From UBA721 sp002705165 (GTDB lineage Bacteria > Planctomycetota > Planctomycetia > Pirellulales > Pirellulaceae), in the NCBI GenBank assembly GCA_045565995.1, contig JBJLEF010000001.1:1922001-1986000 (forward strand): 64,000 bases of DNA, read 5' to 3'. A program made the translations under genes and the position numbers. The notes beneath the pieces are model-generated. The model made no database searches. It was not told the DNA's origin and saw only the letters and a list, made by a program, of their open reading frames with translations. Within the stretch, counting starts at the first letter, position 1. Every line of letters begins with the position of its first letter. Positions 18,156 to 25,700 of the stretch are shown here, piece after piece.

Positions 18156-18199
18156 TTGAGCTAATTTTGGGTATGAATTACACTATTAAGATAGTGTAA
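18156..18199 (+). promoter_or_regulatory. Promoter overlapped by a perfect palindromic operator-like site
   Basis: TTGAGC (18156-18161) and TACACT (18179-18184) form a -35/-10 pair with the ideal 17-bp spacer. The -10 lies inside a perfect inverted repeat, TTACACTAT-TAAG-ATAGTGTAA (18178-18199). A T-run does not follow, so it is not a terminator. The geometry is that of a repressor operator covering the start of transcription, upstream of the DUF1549/1553 gene whose ATG is at 18311. The regulator is unknown. Confidence 0.55.
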
Positions 18200-18310
18200 A
18201 GAACAAAATAGCCGAACTATTCAATAGACGTCCCCAAAAGTCAGACTCCTGTTTTTCTTAACTAATCTTCGGGGCACGCCTTGTTGAAATCCAAAGGAGC
18301 AATCCATACG

Positions 18311-20992
18311 ATGAAACACTCGTATCTACTTATTATACTGACGGCCGTGCTATTTGGTTCAGTTGCAGATTTGTACTCGGCTCAACCATTGAAGTCAGTT
18401 GATCTTCGCTTTCAGGATGCGAAGACCGATGAAATTCCGGATTTCCAACGCCACATTGTGCCTTTGATGAGTCGTCTTGGATGTAATGGCCGCGCTTGTC
18501 ACGGTTCCTTTCAGGGACGTGGAGGCTTTCAATTGTCGCTGTTCGGCTACGATTTTGCCGTCGACCATCAAGCTCTGTTAGAAAAAGACAGTCGACGCAT
18601 CAATATTCAATCACCCGATGAGAGCCTGATTATTTACAAACCAACGGATGAGTTTGAGCATGAAGGTGGCAAACGTTACGAAAAGGGAGGTTGGGAATAC
18701 AACCTGATTCGTCAATGGGTTGCAACGGGAGCAAAGTTTGAAGAAGAGGCGATTTCGAAGTTACTCGAAGTCGAAATCACGCCAGATGAAATTCAGTTCT
18801 CGAAACTGGGTCAGAAAGTGCAACTCAAAGTGGTTGCTGTCTGGGAAGATGGAACTCGTGAAGATGTGACCCCTCTGGTTCGGTACAAAACCAATGATAA
18901 TCTAATTGCAGAAATTGATCAGAATGGCCTGGTAACCTCAGGCGAGTCTAAGGGAGATACTCATATTGTGATTTCCTATGACAAATCGGTAGTGCCAATT
19001 CCGGTTCTCCGCCCTCTGACGAATCTGGTGGGCAAGAAGTATCCACCGATTGCGACGCCAACTCGTGTTGATGAGTTGGTCGTTGAGAAATTGAGAAAAC
19101 TTGGGATTGTTCCATCCGAAGTTGCTTCGGATGCTGAATTCCTGCGACGGGTCGCGCTTGATATTTCGGGAACCCTTCCGACGGCTCTGGAAGCCGCCGA
19201 ATTTATCAAAGATCAATCTCCAAACAAGCGTTCTCAGAAAGTGGAAGCGTTATTAAGTAGCCCAGGTTATGCTGCCTGGTGGGCGACGAAGCTTAGTGAC
19301 TTTACGGGTAACAATGATCAACAGCTAGTCAATACCTCGCCGATTCGAACCGGTCCTGGAGAGATTTGGTATCGTTGGATTGAACAACGTGTCGCTCAAA
19401 ATGTTCCTTATGATGAACTCGCGGAAGGTATTATTCTTGGTAAAACTCAGGATCAGGGACAATCTTATCAAGAGTTTTGCAATGAAATGACCAGTCTCCA
19501 TCAACAGGATGAATTGGATGTTTCTGGAATGAAGACGATGCCGTACTACTGGGCACGTCGTGAATTCCGGTTGCCACCTGAACGAGCGATAAGTTTTGCC
19601 TATGCATTTATGGGGATTCGTATTCAGTGTGCCCAATGCCATAAACACCCGTTTGATGTTTGGTCGAAGCAGGATTTTGCCGAGTTCTCAAATTTCTTTA
19701 CAGGCGTTCGGTTCGGTGCGACTCCGCCAGCTAAGGAAGATCGGGAAACCTATAATAAAATGCTGAATAATCTTGGCTTAAAAGGATTGCGAGGTGGTGA
19801 ACTGCGACGTCAGATTACTCAGGAGATGCGTAAAGGTTCCGTAGTCCCATTTCCGGTTGTTCACACAATCCCGGGCCGTAAGATCGGGGAAAACGGTCGC
19901 CCGACCGGTGAGGTAATAGAGGAGGCTACGATTCTAGGTGATATCACGATTCCATTTGAACGAGGAAAGGATCTTCGTGAGCCTCTCATGGAATGGTTGC
20001 GTGGTAATGATAACCCCTATTTTGCGAAAGCTTTCGTAAACCGAGTATGGGCGAATTACTTTGGTCGTGGAATTGTCGATCCACCGGATGATTTGAGTCT
20101 GGCGAATGCCCCCAGTAACAAAGCATTGTTAGATTATCTCACGCAAGGTTTTGTTGAGAGCGGCTTTGATATGAAGTGGGTGCACCGCGAAATTGTGATG
20201 AGTCGCACCTATCAGCAGACCTGGGTTTCTAATGAAACTAATGTTCAGGATCAGACGAACTTCAGTCATCAATTGCCTCGTCGCTTGCCCGCCGAAGTGA
20301 CGGTGGATGCTATTCGGTCGGCGACAGCCTCGGATGCGGAGTCGGTGCGTTTTCAGAATGAGATGGAGCGTCGTGCGATCGCCATTCCAACTTCCAGCGA
20401 GCGATTTCTTCAGGGAACCCCGGAAGCCTTTCCATTGATGGTGTTTGGACGTTCAACGCGGGAAAGTAATTGTGAGTGTGATCGTTCCACCGATGCGACA
20501 TTGTTACAGACAGTGTTCTTGCAAAATGATAATGTCGTCTATGATTTGATGAACCGTAGAAATACTGGTTGGCTTCAGCAGGTGGCAAAAAGTTATGATT
20601 TACCATTCGAAATGCAGGCTCGGAATCAACCGAAGCCACCTCCCAATTATGAAGAGTCCCTTGGGAGAATTGAAGCTCGTTTGAAGCGGTTGAAAGGTGA
20701 TCCTGCCAGCAAAGCTTTATATGAAGCGGCGTTGGAATCCCGTCGACGTTTGATTGGTAAGTACGGTCTCCCAGAGTCCCGTCGTGAATCAGCAGAAGAA
20801 ATCGGTTTGAGTTTGGAACAAAAACAAGAGATTGTAGAGCAGGCATACCTGCGAACGCTTACTAGGTATCCGAATGAAACTGAAATGGTTCGTAGTATTC
20901 AATTTATCGATCAGGCGGATGACAAAATCAATGGTGTCCGGGGGCTGTTATGGGCCTTACTTAATACCAAAGAATTCGTATTGAATCACTAA
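18311..20992 (+). CDS. Planctomycete cytochrome c-like protein with Big2, DUF1549 and DUF1553 domains
   Basis: I chose the ATG at 18311 (893 residues), with AAAGGAG 11 bp upstream, rather than the TTG at 18281. A Sec signal peptide (about 1-24) precedes a cytochrome c-like domain with CNGRACH (58-64), a CX4CH variant of the heme motif. A bacterial Ig-like Big2 domain (about 152-240; LEVEITPDEIQFSKLGQ) follows. DUF1549 (about 255-440; FLRRVALDISGTLPT) carries a second heme-type motif CAQCH near 440. DUF1553 comes last (about 555-840; AFVNRVWANYFGRGIVDP). The biochemical role of this planctomycete family is not established; covalent heme binding and a periplasmic redox function are inferred. 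It is followed after 63 bp by a DUF1501 gene, its usual partner. Confidence 0.88.
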   Translation: MKHSYLLIILTAVLFGSVADLYSAQPLKSVDLRFQDAKTDEIPDFQRHIVPLMSRLGCNGRACHGSFQGRGGFQLSLFGYDFAVDHQALLEKDSRRINIQSPDESLIIYKPTDEFEHEGGKRYEKGGWEYNLIRQWVATGAKFEEEAISKLLEVEITPDEIQFSKLGQKVQLKVVAVWEDGTREDVTPLVRYKTNDNLIAEIDQNGLVTSGESKGDTHIVISYDKSVVPIPVLRPLTNLVGKKYPPIATPTRVDELVVEKLRKLGIVPSEVASDAEFLRRVALDISGTLPTALEAAEFIKDQSPNKRSQKVEALLSSPGYAAWWATKLSDFTGNNDQQLVNTSPIRTGPGEIWYRWIEQRVAQNVPYDELAEGIILGKTQDQGQSYQEFCNEMTSLHQQDELDVSGMKTMPYYWARREFRLPPERAISFAYAFMGIRIQCAQCHKHPFDVWSKQDFAEFSNFFTGVRFGATPPAKEDRETYNKMLNNLGLKGLRGGELRRQITQEMRKGSVVPFPVVHTIPGRKIGENGRPTGEVIEEATILGDITIPFERGKDLREPLMEWLRGNDNPYFAKAFVNRVWANYFGRGIVDPPDDLSLANAPSNKALLDYLTQGFVESGFDMKWVHREIVMSRTYQQTWVSNETNVQDQTNFSHQLPRRLPAEVTVDAIRSATASDAESVRFQNEMERRAIAIPTSSERFLQGTPEAFPLMVFGRSTRESNCECDRSTDATLLQTVFLQNDNVVYDLMNRRNTGWLQQVAKSYDLPFEMQARNQPKPPPNYEESLGRIEARLKRLKGDPASKALYEAALESRRRLIGKYGLPESRRESAEEIGLSLEQKQEIVEQAYLRTLTRYPNETEMVRSIQFIDQADDKINGVRGLLWALLNTKEFVLNH

Positions 20993-21055
20993 ACGATCAA
21001 TAAACAATATTAAGCCTGCGGAAGCAGGAATGAAAAAGATAAGAAGGATAGTAAC

Positions 21056-22360
21056 ATGACAGTCCACAAGACTTGTGACGGAGTAGTGCGGCGTGACTTC
21101 CTCCGCTTAGGAGTGGCGGGCATGACGGGGCTGAATCTGGCCGGTTATCTCAATATGGCTCAGGCCGGCGAGTTAGCTCAGGCTCAGGCTGAAAACGCCA
21201 TCTTTGTTAATTTGACAGGTGGTCCATCTCATCTCGATACCTTTGATATGAAGCCAGATGCTCCCGCTGAATATCGAGGTACTTTCAATCCGATTAAGAC
21301 CAATGTCGCCGGCATTGAAATAAGCGAGCACCTGCCACATCTTGCCACTTGTGCAGACAAGTTCACGGTTTTCCGCGGCGTTAGTCACACACTGGGGGCT
21401 CACCGGTTGGGAACTGAGTATGTGAATACCGGCAACCGTCCACTGGCATCATTGGAGTATCCGGGTTACGGTGCTGTGATTACCAAAGAGTTGTCTAAGC
21501 CTTCTGATATTCCGCAATTCGTTGCGATTCCTCGTAGTAACCAGCGGGCAGGTTTTCTTGGTGTGCGTTATGCTCCGCTGAACACGGGACGAACTCCAAC
21601 GATCGGTTCGCCGTTTTCTGTTCGTGGAGTTTCGCTTGGTTCCGGTTTGACTGTTACCGAAGTAAAGAAACGCAAGGCACTGCTGAACGATCTGGATAAT
21701 ACTTTTGCGGCAGCGCAAGAAGATAGCCAATTACTTGAGGGCTTGGATGAGTTTAGCCAACAGGCGCATGCGATGATTACTTCGCCCCGTTCACGGCAGG
21801 CTTTTGATATCAGTAAAGAGTCACCAACCTTTTCCCAGAAGTTCGGTGATTCCTCCTTCGGGGCCAGTTGTTTGTTAGCGACTCGTCTGGTGGAATCTGG
21901 CGTGAAATTCGTGACCCTGACCTATGGTGGCTGGGACACTCACCGAGATAACTTTACAACTCTCAAAGATCGTCAACTACCGAATTTTGATCAGGGGCTG
22001 GCAGGATTGTTTATAGGCCTGGAAGAGAAAGGCTTGCTCGATTCGACGGTGGTTTATGTAACAGGTGAATTTGGACGAACCCCTAAGATTAATGAGCGTA
22101 CGGCTGAAGGTGGTCGGGATCATTATCCGCGTTGTATGTTTATGTTGATGGCAGGCGGTGGGATCCGCGGTGGTCAGGTGATTGGTGAGAGTGATGCCAA
22201 GGCGACTGGCCCGGCGAATGAAGCGATTACACCAGATGATGTGGCGGCAACCTTTTATCAGGCGATGGGAGTGGATCACTTGAAGGAGTACCACACAGCG
22301 ACGGGGCGCCCGATTACGATCGTCCGAGATGGAACGCCCATTCAACAGGCGTTTGCTTAA
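21056..22360 (+). CDS. DUF1501 family protein (alkaline-phosphatase/sulfatase-like fold), Tat signal
   Basis: The 434-residue protein has a twin-arginine motif near the N-terminus (VRRDFLRLG) followed by a hydrophobic stretch and AQA, consistent with Tat export. The DUF1501 hallmarks are present: FVNLTGGPSHLDTFDMKPD, SEHLPHLA, TYGGWDTHRDNF, VYVTGEFGRTPKIN and GRDHYPRC. The fold is related to the alkaline phosphatase/sulfatase superfamily. The conserved Asp/His residues (GGPSHLDT, WDTH, EFGRTP, DHYP) could bind metal. No substrate is known. It pairs with the DUF1549/1553 gene 63 bp upstream; a small CCTGC-GGAA-GCAGG hairpin (21015-21028) lies in the gap. A terminator follows at 22391. Confidence 0.9.
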   Translation: MTVHKTCDGVVRRDFLRLGVAGMTGLNLAGYLNMAQAGELAQAQAENAIFVNLTGGPSHLDTFDMKPDAPAEYRGTFNPIKTNVAGIEISEHLPHLATCADKFTVFRGVSHTLGAHRLGTEYVNTGNRPLASLEYPGYGAVITKELSKPSDIPQFVAIPRSNQRAGFLGVRYAPLNTGRTPTIGSPFSVRGVSLGSGLTVTEVKKRKALLNDLDNTFAAAQEDSQLLEGLDEFSQQAHAMITSPRSRQAFDISKESPTFSQKFGDSSFGASCLLATRLVESGVKFVTLTYGGWDTHRDNFTTLKDRQLPNFDQGLAGLFIGLEEKGLLDSTVVYVTGEFGRTPKINERTAEGGRDHYPRCMFMLMAGGGIRGGQVIGESDAKATGPANEAITPDDVAATFYQAMGVDHLKEYHTATGRPITIVRDGTPIQQAFA

Positions 22361-22390
22361 AAGCCAGGTTGTTCACTCCAAAGTAAATAG

Positions 22391-22419
22391 AACCTGTGGC
22401 AGAAATGTCACAGGTTTTT
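22391..22419 (+). terminator. Rho-independent terminator after DUF1501
   Basis: An 11-bp stem (AACCTGTGGCA / TGTCACAGGTT, one G-T wobble) is closed by a GAAA tetraloop and followed by T-rich sequence (TTTTTGTGTTTTT). It ends the 18311-22360 transcription unit. Confidence 0.9.
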
Positions 22420-22503
22420 GTGTTTTTACCGGACGAAGGGCTCGTTCGCTCTCTTAACTCTTTAGTGAGAATTATTTGTTGAAGAATCGAAAGGGAGCTA
22501 GCG

Positions 22504-23073
22504 ATGAAAAGTCTACAAAGGCGGCAGCCTATTGGAGTTGCTACTGGATCGTTACTGATAGTCTTAGGCTCTGTCGGTTGGATCAATTTAGCATTAAGCG
22601 ATAATCTAGCTGATCGCACCATTTTGAAACGGTCGGTATTGCCTGAGGTAATGACCAACGTTGGTTCGTCAGGTCGGAGATTATCAACGGGCCAGCAAGC
22701 TGGAAATCAAGCTGGAAATCAAGCTGGAAATCAAGCTGGAAGACCCTCGTCAAGGGAGATGGAGGCGAGTGGAGTCACAGGAACCAGCAAGGCCGGAAAG
22801 GGAACGCAAGCAGTAATAATAAATCAGAATGGCATGGACATTAGTGGGTTTAAGCCTAGATTGCCGACCTATTACAGTCAGCTTGTCACTCCTCAGCAAC
22901 GCCAGCGTATTTATTGGGTTCAAAAGCGTTATTACGTCGAAATTGAGAAATTAAAACTGCAGATCAACAAGTATGAACGGGACCGCGATAAATATATTCA
23001 CTCTTGTTTAACTCCGGAGCAGCAAAGGCGTTTACAGCAGTTGAAAGGAGATGGAAACTCAAAGCTTGATTAG
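22504..23073 (+). CDS. Small secreted LTXXQ/Spy-like protein with a QAGN repeat
   Basis: The 189-residue protein starts at ATG 22504 after GGGAGC. A basic N-terminus and one hydrophobic helix (about 12-32) indicate a signal peptide or membrane anchor. A four-fold QAGN/QAGR repeat (residues about 65-80) sits in a low-complexity linker. The C-terminal third is highly charged and helical (TPQQRQRIYWVQKRYYVEIEKL) and ends with LTPEQQRRLQQLKGD, close to the LTXXQ motif of Spy/CpxP-type periplasmic proteins. Those act as chaperones or stress sensors, but similarity rests on a short motif, so function is open. Its stop overlaps the stop of the convergent gene at 23070. It follows a terminator and therefore has its own promoter. 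Confidence 0.65.
   Translation: MKSLQRRQPIGVATGSLLIVLGSVGWINLALSDNLADRTILKRSVLPEVMTNVGSSGRRLSTGQQAGNQAGNQAGNQAGRPSSREMEASGVTGTSKAGKGTQAVIINQNGMDISGFKPRLPTYYSQLVTPQQRQRIYWVQKRYYVEIEKLKLQINKYERDRDKYIHSCLTPEQQRRLQQLKGDGNSKLD
22696..22743 (+). repeat. 12-bp tandem repeat, four copies, in-frame
   Basis: CAAGCTGGAAAT is repeated three times perfectly, and a fourth copy ends in AGA. The unit encodes Gln-Ala-Gly-Asn. Perfect DNA identity suggests recent expansion or length variability. Confidence 0.9.
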
Positions 23074-24023
23074 GGCTTGAGGTCAGGTTTATCTGTTTCG
23101 TCGGTCAATTTGGATCCGGGATGCTTAAGTCGAATATTGATCCAGTCACGAGCTACAAATTTTCGCATCAGGTTGTAGAAATGTTGATGCAGAACCTGTT
23201 GAGTGCCTTCGGGTAACTCTTCCGGTAGCTCTAAACCATCGGCCGTCACAAAACCTGCCCAGGTAAGACGTAGATCCCAATCATACATTACAGCTGATTG
23301 ATTAATCCTTTCTTTAATTCTTAAGGCCCACATTCCACCAAACATGTCACGGTAGTCAAGCCAAACTCGATCTTCTTCTCGAATTCTGGAACGATCTGGC
23401 TTGGGTTGTATAAAGGCGATTAGAAAAGAAAGAATAGCAAGGCTAAGGCCGGCTTCCATGGCATGAGAGTAATTTAGATGAGTCCAGTTTGGCAGGTTAG
23501 GATTGACCAGCAGGAACTGAGAAGCACCAATCAGAATGCCACTGATCCAAAACCGGCTGAGAACGATATTCAACGCAGATACGCCAATCAGAATGAGCAT
23601 GAACCAAGCTCGGATTCCTTGAGTATCGGGCAACTGTCCGGGATGCAGCAGCATCGTTTCAAAAGCAGGCAGGATCAGGATCAACCAAAGTGAGAATACG
23701 ATAAATTCCCACATTTTGTTTTGCGGCCGTCTAGCACCCAATAAAGACATGAACGGGCAAAAGACCAGGGCGTGCGCGGCAAATTGCATGGCTTCTATCC
23801 AATATTGCTGCCGCGCACTCTCAAGTAGACGTTCTGGCGACAGACCTGAATGACGGTCGGTGATTTGCTGGCTATCACCACCGAGAGTATGAGTCAATGC
23901 AATACTCCATAGGGTTACTAAAAGCCAGCACCAGGGAGCAAACAGAGTCGTCGCCCTGATGTTTCGTAAAGCCATTCCAAGCAGAATGGTTGCTGCGACT
24001 GCTAGGAGTAAACCTAAGTCCAA
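23070..24023 (-). CDS. Polytopic membrane protein of unknown function
   Basis: The 317-residue protein has about seven hydrophobic segments in its first two thirds (LGLLLAVAATILLGMAL, CWLLVTLWSIALTH, FAAHALVFCPFMSLLGA, FIVFSLWLILILPAFETMLL, WFMLILIGVSALNIVLS, SGILIGASQFLLV, GLSLAILSFLIAFIQP). A soluble C-terminal tail follows (YDWDLRLTWAGFVTADGLELPEELP..., ending LTDETDKPDLKP). I do not recognise the family. It is alone on its strand here; its stop codon overlaps that of the LTXXQ-like gene, and the LRR gene is divergent from it 248 bp away. Confidence 0.75.
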   Translation of the reverse strand: MDLGLLLAVAATILLGMALRNIRATTLFAPWCWLLVTLWSIALTHTLGGDSQQITDRHSGLSPERLLESARQQYWIEAMQFAAHALVFCPFMSLLGARRPQNKMWEFIVFSLWLILILPAFETMLLHPGQLPDTQGIRAWFMLILIGVSALNIVLSRFWISGILIGASQFLLVNPNLPNWTHLNYSHAMEAGLSLAILSFLIAFIQPKPDRSRIREEDRVWLDYRDMFGGMWALRIKERINQSAVMYDWDLRLTWAGFVTADGLELPEELPEGTQQVLHQHFYNLMRKFVARDWINIRLKHPGSKLTDETDKPDLKP

Positions 24024-24271
24024 GAGAATAGTACTCGTTCGGGTTATTTGTTATACGTGCATACCAATAATATCACTTCTCTATATATACCCGCGGTCAG
24101 CGTTCTTGTCATTGTGAAAGTAACACTTCTCGATTAACCTGAAGAATCACCGCTTATGCAGCATATACCTATAAAGGATGTAGTTGTTTTCTACCTGAAA
24201 GAGATAGATGAAGAGTGATGGCTGCCGTCTGTTTTGTTAGCCTCGATAAAACCGTAGAGGAATTTGTTTAG

Positions 24272-25630
24272 ATGAGTTTGACTCGCTTTACTTTGATTTT
24301 TAGTTTGTTTCTGAGTGCCACTCTGTGGATTGGTTGTTCCGCGGAGAATGAAAAAAGTGATCGTGGTGAAGGGCCTGTTTCAGTTGCTCCTGAAGAAGAA
24401 GCTTCACGCCAAGATTCTCCGATTGAAGAACCTGTTGCAGAAACTAGACAGGAAGACGATACAGAAGCGATTACTAAAATTGAAGATATGTATGGAGAAG
24501 TCTTTGCCGACGAAGACGGCTTTGTTGTAACCGTGGATTTTGGTGGAGCTTTTGGTGAGAAGGTCGATCTGAGTGTTCTAAAGGGTGTGCCAAATACAGA
24601 GAAACTGGTTCTCAATGGTGCAGATATTAGCGATGAAGATCTTGTGCACCTCAAAGAACTTAAGTCCCTTCAGTCACTAGACCTAGGTGAAACTCGAGTT
24701 TCGGACACGGGGATGGAAACTTTGCTCGAAGTTCCGAGCTTGAATGAAATCAATCTACAGAGAACGGATGTTACGGATGCTGGCTTAAAAACGCTGCTTG
24801 GTATCAAGAACCTTAAACGATTCAAGTTAGTGAGATGCAAAATTTCTGATAAAGGTTTGGCTTATTTGAGCGACCGCAAAGATATTGTCCTGCTTGACCT
24901 GAAAGAGTGCATTAATGTTTCTGACGCTGGTTTGAAACACGTTGCTGGAATTAATTCACTGAAATTCTTGCGGGTATGGGGTTCGCAAATCACCGATGCA
25001 GGGATGGCTCATATTACCGGCCTAACTAATCTAGTTCATCTCGGATTAGATGATACTCGCGTTGGCGATGAAGGACTCCAGAGCATCGGGCAGCTTAAGA
25101 ATCTGCAAAATCTAGAAATGTATCAGACTGCAATTACCAGTGAAGGGATGCAGTATTTGGCGGGACTCGAAAAAATGAAGTACCTCAAGGTTCGTGGTAC
25201 TTTGGTAGGCTCCGAAGGCATGGCAGCATTGGCTGGCATGAAATCTCTTAGCCGTTTAGACCTGAGTGAAACTCAGGTTGGTGACGACGGCCTTGTAAGC
25301 CTTCAAGAATTGGCTTCCCTGACCGATCTGAACTTGTGGGCTACCCAGGTCACAGATGCCGGGTTGGCACACCTTACTCAGTTGTCGGGTTTGACAAAGT
25401 TAAACCTTGATCAAACGTCTGTTTCAGATGCCGGTTTGGAGCATGTTGGAAAGCTAACAGGATTAAAATCGTTGGTTTTGAGTGCCACTCAAATCACCGA
25501 TGATGGAGTAAGCCATTTGTTTACACTCAAAGAGTTGCAGGACTTGTATGTTGAGTTCTGCAGCAGTTTGGGTGATTCAGGGAAACAGTTGATTCGCGAC
25601 AATCTCCCTCAGGTTGTGATCACAGAGTAA
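24272..25630 (+). CDS. Leucine-rich-repeat lipoprotein
   Basis: The 452-residue protein has a lipoprotein signal with lipobox LWIGC (Cys22) and an acidic spacer. From about residue 100 to the end come roughly a dozen leucine-rich repeats of the RI/AMN1-like bacterial type (repeating L..LDL.ET.V.D.G...L..L). LRR solenoids are protein-binding surfaces; planctomycetes have many such secreted or lipid-anchored LRR proteins with no assigned function. It is followed after 70 bp by the large membrane protein and then by ABC transporter genes on the same strand. I infer a possible surface or periplasmic accessory role, without proof of cotranscription. Confidence 0.85.
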   Translation: MSLTRFTLIFSLFLSATLWIGCSAENEKSDRGEGPVSVAPEEEASRQDSPIEEPVAETRQEDDTEAITKIEDMYGEVFADEDGFVVTVDFGGAFGEKVDLSVLKGVPNTEKLVLNGADISDEDLVHLKELKSLQSLDLGETRVSDTGMETLLEVPSLNEINLQRTDVTDAGLKTLLGIKNLKRFKLVRCKISDKGLAYLSDRKDIVLLDLKECINVSDAGLKHVAGINSLKFLRVWGSQITDAGMAHITGLTNLVHLGLDDTRVGDEGLQSIGQLKNLQNLEMYQTAITSEGMQYLAGLEKMKYLKVRGTLVGSEGMAALAGMKSLSRLDLSETQVGDDGLVSLQELASLTDLNLWATQVTDAGLAHLTQLSGLTKLNLDQTSVSDAGLEHVGKLTGLKSLVLSATQITDDGVSHLFTLKELQDLYVEFCSSLGDSGKQLIRDNLPQVVITE

Positions 25631-25700
25631 TCGGAAAAATTATTAACACGAGTCCAGACTCGTTAAACCTAAGTGCCCGATCCAAAAGGCGGAATTGTTT

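Noticed and set aside
21015..21028. CCTGC-GGAA-GCAGG hairpin between the DUF1549 and DUF1501 genes
   Set aside because: It is too short (5 bp) for a terminator and has no T-run; perhaps an RNA-stability element, but not supported enough to call.
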